The notes below the pieces were generated by a model that was not told the origin of the DNA, did no database searches, and saw nothing but the letters and a program-made list of their open reading frames with translations. From contig NZ_KB849655.1 of NCBI RefSeq assembly GCF_000368765.1, positions 1,590,127 through 1,654,126 of the forward strand: a DNA stretch of 64,000 bases, written 5' to 3'. This stretch comes from Acinetobacter junii CIP 64.5. GTDB taxonomy: Bacteria; Pseudomonadota; Gammaproteobacteria; Pseudomonadales; Moraxellaceae. Both the position numbers and the translations under genes were made by a program. Below, piece after piece: positions 8,897-18,652 of this stretch (the stretch's first letter is position 1; each line of letters opens with the position of its first letter).

Positions 8897-9603
8897 ACTT
8901 TACGCTCCCGAAAATTCTGTAAGCAACTCGCAGCAAACATCCCGATCACTCCAGCCATGATTGCTGCACTTTTAATCCCCAGACTTAAAAAAACCACCGT
9001 TAATGTGACTGAAACAAGCACACCAACCAAAGTATTTAAGTTTTTAATAAATGGAACCACGATTGCAATAAAAGTTGCCACAATGGAAAAATCGAGATTG
9101 TATTGATCTAAATTAGGGACTGCAGAAGCAAGGAATACACCACAAGCGCTAAACAGTACCCAACACAAATAAAAACAAAATCCAGCACCAAGTAGATAGT
9201 GAATATAATGTTGCTGCTTTTTAATACTCACCGCGAACAATTCATCCGTCAGCAAAAAACCCAGCATCAAACGATTTTTTAAGGGTTGTTTGGAGATATC
9301 TTCTCGCAAATACAAAGCATATAAATAATGCTGTGTAGTAATCAGAAAAACTGAAATAATGATCGTTAACGCAGGTGTACCCGCCATAACTAACCCTAAA
9401 GTCATCAACTGTGCTGCACCCGCAAAGACAAGTGCAGACATTGCAATGGCTTGCATGGTTGTAAGGCCTGCTTGAATCGCCATCGAACCTGCCAACAAGC
9501 CCCAAGGTAATACGGCAAAACACAATGGAAGTATTTTGATCACTCCATTTAAAAATGCCCGTGATTCGGTCATCGGGGTATGATCTATGTTTTCAGCTAA
9601 CAT
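8893..9603 (-). CDS. azlC: AzlC-family branched-chain amino acid exporter
   Basis: A 236-aa membrane protein typical of AzlC (LIV-E family): GVIKILPLCFAVLPWGLLAG at residues 20-39, the SALVFAGAAQL stretch, and ITTQHYLYALYL followed by LLTDELFAV. It forms the large exporter subunit with AzlD, whose start overlaps its stop. An AraC regulator gene lies 81 bp upstream on the same strand and probably controls it. Confidence 0.9.
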   Translation of the reverse strand: MLAENIDHTPMTESRAFLNGVIKILPLCFAVLPWGLLAGSMAIQAGLTTMQAIAMSALVFAGAAQLMTLGLVMAGTPALTIIISVFLITTQHYLYALYLREDISKQPLKNRLMLGFLLTDELFAVSIKKQQHYIHYLLGAGFCFYLCWVLFSACGVFLASAVPNLDQYNLDFSIVATFIAIVVPFIKNLNTLVGVLVSVTLTVVFLSLGIKSAAIMAGVIGMFAASCLQNFRERKV

Positions 9604-9684
9604 CTACATCACAATCATTGATTAAAAACCCAATGACTATGCCAAATCTAGATCATCCAAGCTTGTATAAAATTGCTGTTTTTT

Positions 9685-10515
9685 TTATTTGAGATAAGCA
9701 GTATAACCGCCTGGCGTAATACCAAACGTTTGACGAAAATGCCGACTAAAATGACTTTGATCTGAGAAACCACATTGCTGTGAAACTTCTGATAAGTTCA
9801 AACCCTGTCTCAATAATTTTTGTGATTTCTGTAATCGCGCTTGGATCAACCACGCATGTGGTGAGAGTCCAACATGCTTTTTAAATTGACGTAAAAAATG
9901 CCACTGGCTCAGATTCGCCATTTCAGCCAATTCGATGAGTGAAAACTCTTGCTCAGGCATACTCGCCATTAATTCTTTAATATTTAAAATACGCTGTTTT
10001 GCATTACTGAGGTCAGCGGCATGCGGTTTTGTTTGGCTATATTTTGAGATTAGCCAAGCAATCGTAGATAAGAACAAGGTTTGTTTGAGCAAGGTATTGC
10101 TCGGTTGCTCTAACAAATCAAATAGTAATCGTAATTGCTGCGCCAGACCTTCGTCATGCAACACGGCTTCTCTAAACCACGGTGCTGTGCCATGAATAGT
10201 CGTGAGATCACGCGTCAGTTCATGGAAAATTTCTGGAGTTGGATAAATTGCTCGATAACGCCAGCCCGTTTCTACCGCAGATGAGCCTGTATGTACTTCA
10301 TCAGCATTCACCAAAATAATATCGCCTTGCGGCGCAACATGATTGCCCCCTGTACGATAAAAACGTTGCGCACCCTCTTCAATCACACCGATACAAAATC
10401 CTTCATGAACATGTCGCGAGAACTCCTGCTGAAAGTAACTGGCTTTCAACATTTCTAAACCACCGAGTTCTTCGAGGTGTAAATAATCGACTTGTTCACG
10501 AGGTCTGCGTGACAT
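9685..10515 (-). CDS. AraC-family regulator with N-terminal cupin sensor
   Basis: A 276-aa transcription factor. The N-terminal half is an AraC-type cupin (HVHEGFCIGVIEEG; GDIILVNADEVH), and the C-terminal third holds two helix-turn-helix units (FSLIELAEMANLSQWHFLRQF and NLSEVSQQCGFSDQSHFSRHF). The ATG at 10513-10515 is preceded by AGGAGG. It is upstream of azlC and azlD on the same strand, an arrangement common for AraC-AzlCD clusters, so it is likely their amino-acid-responsive regulator. The ligand is unknown. Confidence 0.88.
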   Translation of the reverse strand: MSRRPREQVDYLHLEELGGLEMLKASYFQQEFSRHVHEGFCIGVIEEGAQRFYRTGGNHVAPQGDIILVNADEVHTGSSAVETGWRYRAIYPTPEIFHELTRDLTTIHGTAPWFREAVLHDEGLAQQLRLLFDLLEQPSNTLLKQTLFLSTIAWLISKYSQTKPHAADLSNAKQRILNIKELMASMPEQEFSLIELAEMANLSQWHFLRQFKKHVGLSPHAWLIQARLQKSQKLLRQGLNLSEVSQQCGFSDQSHFSRHFRQTFGITPGGYTAYLK

Positions 10516-10740
10516 CACGACCTCCTAAGGCATGTATGCATCATTTCAGGTTAACGCGATTTAGATAGATTTATAGAACAAAATTGCTGTTCATAGCTCA
10601 AGCTATATAAAACAATTTACTAAATTTTACGTTCAAAAAAATTAAGCGATCTGAGGTAAAAATTATTTTTCAGCTTTTTTTCTTATTAGATTACTAGGTA
10701 CAATAAGAATAATCTAATTTATATAAGCTATCTTAATATT

Positions 10741-11613
10741 GTGAGCACTACTGAGAGAGAAATCGCCAAACTTTTTACAAGTAATAGCTTAAGAGCCATT
10801 GCTTCTGGCGACGTTTCACCTCTTGAAAAAATAATAAATAACAAGAACTTAAGATCAAATGTAAATACAACTAGTATCGATGATATATATTCATCTGCAT
10901 TTGAGTTTTTAAGTCGGAATTATCGAAATGAATATGTCTATAAAAATTTGATTGCTCGCAAAATTTTAAGAAGCAAACATTCACTCCAGTCATCCGTTTT
11001 ACTTTCAGAATTCAGAGTAGGTCAGAATAAAGCTGATTTAGTCTTACTAAATGGCTGTTCAACTTGTTATGAAATCAAAACAGAATATGATTCATTAAAC
11101 AGATTAGAAGACCAACTACAGTCATATATTCAATTATTTGAAAAAGTTTATGTCGTTTGCCCTAGTTCCCTACAAGTAGATGTAGAAGCTATTATTCCTC
11201 ATAGTGTTGGTATTATTGTTTTAACCGACAACAACACTTTACGAACTATAAAAGACGCTATATCAAATAATATTTTTGATATTAGCCTTATGATGAAATC
11301 TTTAAGAAAAGAAGAGTATTTAGATATTGCTGAAAATATATATGGATTAAAAATTGATGTTCCCAACACTCAAGTTTTTGATCTATGCTTTAAAATTTTA
11401 AATAAATCTGATAGAGCTGTTGTGAACAATTTATTTTTAAAAACTTTAAAGAAATACAGAAAGAATAATATTGAAGCCATAAATACTCTACCTTCCCCTT
11501 TGACTAATGCTTTGATAAGCTTTAAATTCAATAAAAATGATATTAAAAACCTAATTAGCTTTTTCTCGGAGAAAGAACTTAATGTATTATCCAATTTTAA
11601 GAGGAAAACTTAA
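10741..11613 (+). CDS. sce7726-family protein, putative PD-(D/E)XK nuclease-like
   Basis: A 290-aa protein that I recognise as sce7726 family, found in accessory clusters. In the middle, a nuclease-fold signature can be read: a glutamate in LLSEFRVGQN, an aspartate in KADLVLL and the ExK motif in CYEIKTEYDS (residues about 95-120), as in PD-(D/E)XK endonucleases. The rest is helical and AT-rich in codons. The start is GTG at 10741, with no strong ribosome site. It is the first gene of a three-gene operon; its 3' end overlaps the next gene by 32 bp. Nuclease activity is an inference from the motif. Confidence 0.75.
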   Translation: MSTTEREIAKLFTSNSLRAIASGDVSPLEKIINNKNLRSNVNTTSIDDIYSSAFEFLSRNYRNEYVYKNLIARKILRSKHSLQSSVLLSEFRVGQNKADLVLLNGCSTCYEIKTEYDSLNRLEDQLQSYIQLFEKVYVVCPSSLQVDVEAIIPHSVGIIVLTDNNTLRTIKDAISNNIFDISLMMKSLRKEEYLDIAENIYGLKIDVPNTQVFDLCFKILNKSDRAVVNNLFLKTLKKYRKNNIEAINTLPSPLTNALISFKFNKNDIKNLISFFSEKELNVLSNFKRKT

Positions 11614-12484
11614 TGAGCTTTTAGCTATTCGAGAACTATCAGAGCTAGGACTTAAAAACTTTACTCCTGTTATTGAGCCTGTAAAAAATGATATAAAAGC
11701 ACTATGCAAAACCATTGAAGTCCTAAATAAGAATGGTATCGTACCTTATATAATCATCAACCCGACAATTGGTGACTTCAAAAAATCACAAACGGAGTTC
11801 AATGAACTTATAACTAAAATAGAGAATATAGAGTATATTCCACTCTACTCAATCAACGAAAAAACTAACTCATACAGTGATTTTTTAGGATTAAACTCTT
11901 TTGGATTATTTATCCAAAAAGGCATTGATCAAGAACTTATAAATTTTTCAAATTTATCTAAAATTAACTTTATACAGAATGATAATAGCCCAATAGTTAA
12001 AAAGCACATACGCAATAAAGTTGTATATGAAGATTTTTTTAAAAGACAATTAAGAAATGCAGACTATCCTCAAGAGTCATCATTCTCTGCTTTACATAGC
12101 TATTATAAAGACGAAAACAATATAGGTTTTGGTGATTATACTATTACAGGCAATGATTTTATTGAAGGTGGTGGTCCAGCTTATGTTGTAACAGTTCATG
12201 CATCATATATTGATTCTCAAAGGTTTGATGAATTATTCATTCGCCACTATTCATCAGAAGATGATGGAACACCTACCAACCCTGGTGCTAAATTTAAGCA
12301 AGCGTTAACAAAACTTATTTCTGATTTTCAATCAAAAAGAATCCTCTTCGAAGAAACAGAAGGACTACAAGAGTTCATTTTTTTATACAAAATAGGACAT
12401 TTCCCTGGGTTAGGGCAAGTTAAAAAAATTTCAATAATGCATCATATTGAAACAATAAATATATATTTAGAATCAAAGGATTAA
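11582..12484 (+). CDS. sce7725-family (beta-family) protein
   Basis: A 300-aa protein beginning MYYPILRGKLNELLAIREL, the start typical of sce7725/beta-family proteins, which are usually encoded beside sce7726-family genes. The predicted function is unknown. Short conserved-looking pieces are VIEPVK near residue 35, GFGDYTITG and GGGPAYVVTVH in the middle, and LGQVKKISIMHHIETI near the end. It overlaps the upstream sce7726 gene and is followed after 5 bp by the RES gene, so the three are co-translated. Ribosome site AAAGG sits at its own 3' end for the next gene. Confidence 0.75.
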   Translation: MYYPILRGKLNELLAIRELSELGLKNFTPVIEPVKNDIKALCKTIEVLNKNGIVPYIIINPTIGDFKKSQTEFNELITKIENIEYIPLYSINEKTNSYSDFLGLNSFGLFIQKGIDQELINFSNLSKINFIQNDNSPIVKKHIRNKVVYEDFFKRQLRNADYPQESSFSALHSYYKDENNIGFGDYTITGNDFIEGGGPAYVVTVHASYIDSQRFDELFIRHYSSEDDGTPTNPGAKFKQALTKLISDFQSKRILFEETEGLQEFIFLYKIGHFPGLGQVKKISIMHHIETINIYLESKD

Positions 12485-12489
12485 GACTA

Positions 12490-13536
12490 ATGGTTCAAAA
12501 ATGTTGTAGTAACTGTTTTTCAGACAAAGCATTAAAATTACAAATAAACTCAATCGGTAGAATTTCACGTTGTCATTATTGTGGAACAAATGATGCAAGT
12601 ACTATAAACATAGATCAATTATATGCACTAATCTCACCACTTATTGAAGTTATTGATAACATATTTGAAGAACATATAGATGGTTATAGTTTATTCCATA
12701 TCCTATCAAGTGAATTCAAATTATTTACTAGCAAAGTTCACGAGCAAATAATTGAAGATGCTCTACAAAATAGACAAGAGTTAATTAACAAAAAATATAA
12801 AAACTTTCCAACTAATACTCAGAGTGAATGGGAAGCCTTTAAATATGAACTAAAGCATAATAATCGTTTCTTCCCCCAAATTGAAATATACAGAGATGCT
12901 TTTCTTGAGACTGGAAACCTATTCGAGAAATTCACAGAGGTAATTGAGCAATTAAATTATGAAATTACTACTTCTGATACACTTTTCCGAGCCAGAATAT
13001 CGGATAGCGCACTTGATCACCCAAATATGAAGAAACCACCAATAGACAAGGTGACTATTGGGCGCGCAAACCCTGATGGTATTTCCTATCTCTACACGGC
13101 GGAACAACTTGAAACGGCTCTTACAGAAGTCCGTCCAAGTAACGGGCAAACTGTCTATATTGCTTATTTAAAAGTCAAACAAGATATTAACGTTATTAAT
13201 TTATGTGATCCTAAAAAAGATATTTCATTCATATCTTTAAGCTCTACAGATGATTTCCATAAGATTATGAAATTAGTTAATCTATTAGATCAATTCGCCA
13301 AAGAGTTATCTCTACCTGTTTTGCCTAATCGTTCACATCTCGATTATATACCAACTCAATTCATTACTGAGTTTTTTAAAAATTTAGGTGGGATTGATGG
13401 ATTAATGTTTAATAGCTCTTTTGGAAACGGTTACAACTTAGTCATATTTGATCAAGACAAAATAGACATTCCAATTGATATACCCTTGAAACAATTGAGA
13501 ATTATGGGCATACAGCCTGATTATACTGAATTATAA
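12490..13536 (+). CDS. RES-domain protein with N-terminal zinc ribbon (putative NAD+-consuming toxin)
   Basis: A 348-aa protein. Residues 5-34 form a zinc ribbon (CxxC...CHYC). A helical middle follows, and the C-terminal half is a RES domain. The RES active-site residues are all present: Arg in LFRARIS, Tyr in GISYLYTA, Glu in TALTEVR, and Ser/Asn in SSFGNGYNLVIF. RES toxins such as MbcT and ParT degrade or transfer from NAD+. Unlike Xre-RES pairs, no adjacent small antitoxin gene is seen; its partners here are sce7726 and sce7725. AAAGGA lies about 9 nt before the ATG. Toxicity is inferred. Confidence 0.82.
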   Translation: MVQKCCSNCFSDKALKLQINSIGRISRCHYCGTNDASTINIDQLYALISPLIEVIDNIFEEHIDGYSLFHILSSEFKLFTSKVHEQIIEDALQNRQELINKKYKNFPTNTQSEWEAFKYELKHNNRFFPQIEIYRDAFLETGNLFEKFTEVIEQLNYEITTSDTLFRARISDSALDHPNMKKPPIDKVTIGRANPDGISYLYTAEQLETALTEVRPSNGQTVYIAYLKVKQDINVINLCDPKKDISFISLSSTDDFHKIMKLVNLLDQFAKELSLPVLPNRSHLDYIPTQFITEFFKNLGGIDGLMFNSSFGNGYNLVIFDQDKIDIPIDIPLKQLRIMGIQPDYTEL

Positions 13537-13552
13537 AAATAGTATCACTTAA

Positions 13553-13580
13553 AATAAAAGCCTCCGAAGAGGCTTTTATT
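13553..13580. terminator. Bidirectional terminator between RES gene and tex
   Basis: A perfect 12-bp stem AATAAAAGCCTC/GAGGCTTTTATT with a CGAA loop, between two convergent genes, with A and T tracts on both sides. Confidence 0.9.
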
Positions 13581-13591
13581 TATTTGATCAG

Positions 13592-15949
13592 TTACTTAGA
13601 GCCTTTAATCCCTGCTTGTAATAACAAGGCACCTAAACCACCTATTTTTTGCTCTTGCGGTTTTTCAGCTTTTGGCTTGTTATTTTGCGGACGCTTAAAG
13701 TCGCCCTCTTTACGTGGAGGACGTTGACCTTGAGGCTTACGTTCTGAACGCTCAGTACGCTCTTGCTGTGGACGCTGCTGCTGACGTGGTGCTTTAGTAG
13801 GCGCAGAACCTTCAGCACGCATACTCAAGTTCACACGATTACGTTCAACATCAACTTGCATCACACGAACTTGCACGATCTGACCTGGTTTCACGACTTT
13901 GTGTGGGTCAGAAACGAATTCATTTGCAAGTTCAGAGATATGCACTAAACCATCTTGGTGTACACCTACGTCCACGAATGCACCGAAGTTGGTTACATTG
14001 GTTACAACGCCTTCAAGCTGCATACCTTCAGTGAGTTGTGCAACTTCGGTAATGTCTTCACGGAACTTCGCTGTACGGAACTCAGGACGAGGGTCACGAC
14101 CTGGTTTTTCCAATTCTGCTAAAACGTCTTGAATCGTCGGCAAACCGAATTTGTCATCGACAAACTCTTCTGCTTTTACTTGGCGAATAATTTCTGTATT
14201 ACCAATGATGTCTTTTACAGTTGTTGCTTTTGCGGCAACAATTTTCTCAACCAAGCCATAACTTTCAGGGTGAACAGCAGATGCATCTAATGGCTCAGAA
14301 CCATCTTGAACACGTAAGAAACCAGCTGATTGTTCAAAAGTACGCTCGCCTAAACGTGGAACTTTCTTCAATGCTTGACGATTATCAAAACGTCCATTTT
14401 CTTTACGGTATTCAACGATTTGTTGTGCAATCGCTTTGTTTAAACCTGCGATATAAGCCAAGATCGCTGGAGATGCTGTATTGACATCCACACCCACCGC
14501 GTTCACACAGTCTTCAACAACTGCATCTAGTGTTTTTGCTAAACCTGTTTGGTTTACATCGTGTTGGTACTGACCTACACCAATTGATTTTGGATCAATT
14601 TTTACAAGCTCTGCTAATGGATCTTGTAAACGACGAGCGATTGAAACCGCACCACGAATAGATACATCAAGCTCTGGAAGTTCTTGTGCAGCCAATTCAC
14701 TTGCAGAATAAACAGATGCACCTGCTTCACTCACAGTAATACGTGTTAATTTCAGATCCGTATTTGCCGCCATCATTTCAGCAACAACTGCTTCTGTTTC
14801 ACGGCTTGCTGTTCCATTACCAATCGCAATAAGTTCCACGTGGAACTCTCTGCACAAACGCGCAAGCTCCGCAATCGAACCTTCTTTATCTTCTTTCGGT
14901 GCAAATGGATAGATTGTGCTGTGTGCAAGGACATCACCAGCTTCACTAATCACTGCCAGTTTTACCCCTGTACGAATACCAGGATCAACACCTAAAGTAA
15001 CACGTCCACCTGCTGGTGCAGATAGAAGTAAATGACGCAAGTTCTCCGCAAATACATCCATTGCTTCAGCTTCAGCAGATAGACGCTTATCTGTTAGCAA
15101 TGAGTGTTCAATCTGCGGACGAATCTTACCTAGCCAGAATAATTTTGCAGTTTGCTTTAAATAATCTTGACGGCTCTGTGGTTGTACTTGGTCTAAGTTG
15201 TATTCAGTTTCAATACGCGCCAATGGTGCATCATCTTCACCATCCACTTTTAAACCTAATACATTTTCTTGACGACCACGAAGCATCGCTAACAAACGGT
15301 GTGAAGGAACTTTGTTTAAGTTTTCAGAGAACTCAAAGTAATCACGAAATTTCTTACCAACTTCTTTTTTCTCTTCAGATGCCACAGCACTCTTTAGCAC
15401 AGCAGTTTTAGAAAAAGTTTGTTTTAATTCAGTGGTTAATGCAATGTTTTGCGCCCAATCATCAATTAAAATATGCTGAATCGCATCCAACTGACTTTCA
15501 AGATCTGGGTAGTCTTCATGGCTGAAGCCTGATAATGCTTCTGTAGGATCAACTTGTTCAGCAAAAATCTTTTCTGCGATCGGCCCTAAACCCGCTTCTT
15601 TCGCTTTGAAAGATTTGCTTGTGCGTTTTGGACGATACGGCGCATAAATTTCTTCTAATGCATTCTTGGTTTCAGCCGCATTTACACGTGCAAGTAAATC
15701 ATCACTTAACTTATCTTGTTCTTGTAAAGATTGAATCACTTTCTCACGACGTTCGTACAAATCACGTAGGTAAGCCAAACGTGTGTCGAGTTGACGCAAT
15801 TGAGTATCGTCTAAGCCTTGCGTGACTTCTTTACGGTAACGTGCAATAAAGGGAACACTGGCGCCTTCATCAATTAAACGAATAGCAGCTTCTACTTGGT
15901 TTGGACGTACGGCAAGTTCATTTGCCAACTGCTGAACTAAGTCAGTCAT
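13592..15949 (-). CDS. tex: Tex, RNA-binding transcription accessory protein
   Basis: Tex is a conserved cytosolic nucleic-acid-binding protein involved in transcription and stress tolerance. Domains in order: N-terminal helical Tex domain (VEAAIRLIDEGASVPFIARYRKE), YqgF/RuvC-like domain (LGVDPGIRTGVKLAV; IGNGTASRETE), helix-hairpin-helix region, and a C-terminal S1 domain (GMQLEGVVTNVTNFGAFVDVG...VHISEL). A proline/arginine/lysine-rich low-complexity tail follows S1. I start at ATG 15947-15949 (MTDLVQQ); the longer reading adds 12 residues. About 785 aa, normal length. Confidence 0.95.
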   Translation of the reverse strand: MTDLVQQLANELAVRPNQVEAAIRLIDEGASVPFIARYRKEVTQGLDDTQLRQLDTRLAYLRDLYERREKVIQSLQEQDKLSDDLLARVNAAETKNALEEIYAPYRPKRTSKSFKAKEAGLGPIAEKIFAEQVDPTEALSGFSHEDYPDLESQLDAIQHILIDDWAQNIALTTELKQTFSKTAVLKSAVASEEKKEVGKKFRDYFEFSENLNKVPSHRLLAMLRGRQENVLGLKVDGEDDAPLARIETEYNLDQVQPQSRQDYLKQTAKLFWLGKIRPQIEHSLLTDKRLSAEAEAMDVFAENLRHLLLSAPAGGRVTLGVDPGIRTGVKLAVISEAGDVLAHSTIYPFAPKEDKEGSIAELARLCREFHVELIAIGNGTASRETEAVVAEMMAANTDLKLTRITVSEAGASVYSASELAAQELPELDVSIRGAVSIARRLQDPLAELVKIDPKSIGVGQYQHDVNQTGLAKTLDAVVEDCVNAVGVDVNTASPAILAYIAGLNKAIAQQIVEYRKENGRFDNRQALKKVPRLGERTFEQSAGFLRVQDGSEPLDASAVHPESYGLVEKIVAAKATTVKDIIGNTEIIRQVKAEEFVDDKFGLPTIQDVLAELEKPGRDPRPEFRTAKFREDITEVAQLTEGMQLEGVVTNVTNFGAFVDVGVHQDGLVHISELANEFVSDPHKVVKPGQIVQVRVMQVDVERNRVNLSMRAEGSAPTKAPRQQQRPQQERTERSERKPQGQRPPRKEGDFKRPQNNKPKAEKPQEQKIGGLGALLLQAGIKGSK

Positions 15950-16267
15950 CGTGATTGATTCCACAAGGGTTAATTCTAAAAGCACTGATTATAAAGTCCA
16001 CGGCTATAAAATCCACCATTGTTTTTTTGAAAATTTTACGAGTAGATTATGCAAATTGATCAATGTTTCTAAAATCCCAAGATTTTTTCAGCTAAATATT
16101 GAAAAATAGATTGATTGTCATAATTTTACCTGTATATGTTTGGTATCTATCTCTTGATTTTATTGGCAATATTTGTTGCTTTATAACATAGCCAAACCTG
16201 TGCAATGAATCGTATACTGCCTGACATTGCATAATTACGATGACAATAAACGATAAAGGAGCACATC
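15950..16267. other. 318-bp intergenic region, divergent tex and ompR promoters
   Basis: No gene is seen. The stretch is strongly AT-rich and should hold promoters for tex (minus) and ompR (plus), but no box pair is clear enough to place. AAAGGAG at the right end is the ompR ribosome site. Confidence 0.5.
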
Positions 16268-17032
16268 ATGAGTTTAGTTGTACCTGCTGAATCGACGGAA
16301 ACCGTACACCATGAGACAGACCGAGTCGAACGCATTTTAGTGGTCGATGACGATGTGCGTTTGCGTACGCTTTTGCAACGATTTTTAGAAGATAAAGGTT
16401 TTGTAGTCAAAACTGCTCATGACGCGACACAAATGGATCGTTTATTACAACGTGAATTGTTTTCGTTGATCGTTCTTGATTTCATGCTTCCTGTCGAAGA
16501 TGGCTTAAGTATTTGTCGCAGATTACGCCAATCTAATATTGATACTCCAATTATCATGTTGACGGCACGTGGAAGTGACTCTGATCGCATTGCAGGTTTG
16601 GAAGCTGGCGCAGACGATTATTTACCGAAACCATTTAACCCAAATGAACTTTTAGCTCGTATTCGTGCTGTATTACGTCGCCAAGTGCGTGAAGTACCAG
16701 GTGCACCGAGCCAACAAGTTGAAGTTGTTAGCTTTGGACCATGGTCTTTAGATCTTTCAACTCGTACACTTACTCGTGAAGGTCAAGTCGTGACTTTGAC
16801 GACTGGTGAATTCGCTGTATTAAAAGCCTTGGTTCAACATCCACGTGAACCTTTGACCCGCGATAAATTGATGAATTTAGCACGTGGTCGTGAATGGGGT
16901 GCAATGGAGCGTTCGATTGATGTTCAAGTGTCTCGTTTACGCCGTTTAATCGAAGACAACCCTGCCCGCGCTCGTTATATTCAAACCGTTTGGGGTGTAG
17001 GCTATGTTTTTGTTCCAGATGGTGCTGAGTAA
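16268..17032 (+). CDS. ompR: OmpR response regulator
   Basis: A 254-aa OmpR/PhoB-type regulator. Receiver domain residues 20-135: acidic pocket VVDDD, phosphoacceptor Asp in LDFMLP, Thr in MLTARG, Lys in LPKPF. The C-terminal winged helix (residues about 155-250) has LTTGEFAVLKALV, RSIDVQVSRLRR and VWGVGYVF. AAAGGAG precedes the ATG. It is followed 17 bp later by envZ. Together they sense membrane or osmotic stress and set outer-membrane gene expression; in Acinetobacter this pair also affects virulence and osmotic tolerance (family knowledge). Confidence 0.95.
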   Translation: MSLVVPAESTETVHHETDRVERILVVDDDVRLRTLLQRFLEDKGFVVKTAHDATQMDRLLQRELFSLIVLDFMLPVEDGLSICRRLRQSNIDTPIIMLTARGSDSDRIAGLEAGADDYLPKPFNPNELLARIRAVLRRQVREVPGAPSQQVEVVSFGPWSLDLSTRTLTREGQVVTLTTGEFAVLKALVQHPREPLTRDKLMNLARGREWGAMERSIDVQVSRLRRLIEDNPARARYIQTVWGVGYVFVPDGAE

Positions 17033-17049
17033 GTTCAGGAATTTCAACG

Positions 17050-18504
17050 TTGAAACTGGAACCCATTGACCCTCAAACTTTTACTGAGTTTGTATCTTAC
17101 TCTGAACGACCACGTACCAAGTGGGAACGTTTCTTAGATAAGATCAAACCACGTTCCGCTGCGATGCGTACCACTATTTTGGTACTGTTCACCGTATTCT
17201 TCAGCTTATTTATGTCTTTGTGGTTCTTCTGGCGAACTTTGTATTTGCCAGAGTTACAACAACATGCACGCTATCTCGCAATTGAATTAGAGCTGGTCAA
17301 TAATCCTGATATTCGAATTTTGCATCGTGATACAGAAGTCGATATTGATACATGGTTAAAAAACCGTATTGGTATCGAATACATCACTGATCCTAAAGAA
17401 TTTCCAAAGATTGAAGACAAATTTCTAGCTGAATTATTTACTGATGAAATCGAAGCCAAACTTGCCAAAGAGTTAGGTGTTGATAACGTCACCGTTTATT
17501 TTAAATTTAAACCAATTCCTCGTATCTGGATTCAAACTCCAGAGATGAATGGTAACTGGGTGCGTGAACCACTAAAAACCTATACCAATTACAGTGTTGA
17601 ACTGATTGCAACATGGTTATTTGGTGTACCGATCTTATCTTCAATTATTATTTTAACCTTAGTTCGCCAAATGAATCGTCCATTGCGTCGATTACAAAAT
17701 GCCGCCAATAGTTATAGTAAAACAGGTAAAGCACCTTATTTAGATACTAATCACGGGCCTTTAGAAATTCGTCAGGTGAACCAAGCTTTTAACCATATGG
17801 TTTATACGCTTGAACAAACTGAGCGAGACCGTCAAATTATGTTGGCTGGGATTTCTCACGATTTGCGTACACCATTGACGCGTATTCGTCTCACTGCAGA
17901 AATGCTACCCGATGAATTCTTTCGTGAAGGTCTAATTTATGATGTTGATGATATGGATGCGATTCTCAACCAATTCATTTCGTACATGCGTGATGGATCG
18001 GATGAAGAACTCACCGATACCAATATCAACACATTGCTGCAAGAACTCGTCATTCAATTCAAACCATTAGATATACGTTTTGAAATGCAGGATTTACCTA
18101 TTATTCCTGCTCGTAGTCTCTCTTTAAAGCGTCTGATCGCCAATTTAATCAATAATGCGAAACGCTATGGTGCCGAACCGATTGAACTTTCTGCAAGCCA
18201 TGTAGACGAACACATCCTCATCACTGTTGCTGATCATGGTGAAGGCATTCCACCCGATCAAGTTGAAGAACTCATGCAACCCTTTGTACGTGGTAATTCA
18301 GCGCGCACTGTTCAAGGTAGCGGACTTGGCCTTGCAATCGTAAAACGTATTGTGGATATTCATCAGGGTAAAATTAGCATTCGCAATCGTGAGCAAGGTG
18401 GTTTAGAAGTTGTGATCTCTTTACCAATCGTGACTCCTCATGTTGAAGAGACTGAGAAAAATACGATTAGCAAGATTAAACAAACACTTAGTGAACACTT
18501 CTAA
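17050..18504 (+). CDS. envZ: EnvZ sensor histidine kinase
   Basis: An inner-membrane histidine kinase of 484 aa. TM1 is near residues 39-60 and TM2 near 180-200, enclosing a periplasmic loop. HAMP follows (MNRPLRRLQNAANS), then the H box AGISHDLRTPLTRIR with the phospho-His, the N box LINNAKRYG, G1 DHGEGIP and G2 GSGLGLAIV. The start is TTG at 17050 with AGGAA about 10 nt upstream; a later in-frame start is possible since the first 35 residues are poorly conserved. It forms an operon with ompR. Confidence 0.94.
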   Translation: MKLEPIDPQTFTEFVSYSERPRTKWERFLDKIKPRSAAMRTTILVLFTVFFSLFMSLWFFWRTLYLPELQQHARYLAIELELVNNPDIRILHRDTEVDIDTWLKNRIGIEYITDPKEFPKIEDKFLAELFTDEIEAKLAKELGVDNVTVYFKFKPIPRIWIQTPEMNGNWVREPLKTYTNYSVELIATWLFGVPILSSIIILTLVRQMNRPLRRLQNAANSYSKTGKAPYLDTNHGPLEIRQVNQAFNHMVYTLEQTERDRQIMLAGISHDLRTPLTRIRLTAEMLPDEFFREGLIYDVDDMDAILNQFISYMRDGSDEELTDTNINTLLQELVIQFKPLDIRFEMQDLPIIPARSLSLKRLIANLINNAKRYGAEPIELSASHVDEHILITVADHGEGIPPDQVEELMQPFVRGNSARTVQGSGLGLAIVKRIVDIHQGKISIRNREQGGLEVVISLPIVTPHVEETEKNTISKIKQTLSEHF

Positions 18505-18652
18505 TTCAATACGAGACCAATCAAAAATGTCTCGTATTTTTGCTCGCAAATCATCTTCTATTTCACATATTAGACCTTAGCCGTAGTCCAATTCCCTTTT
18601 GCTTTTTTAGCGCTAAAATCCATATCTAATGAAAAAGCAATATTGAGAATGG

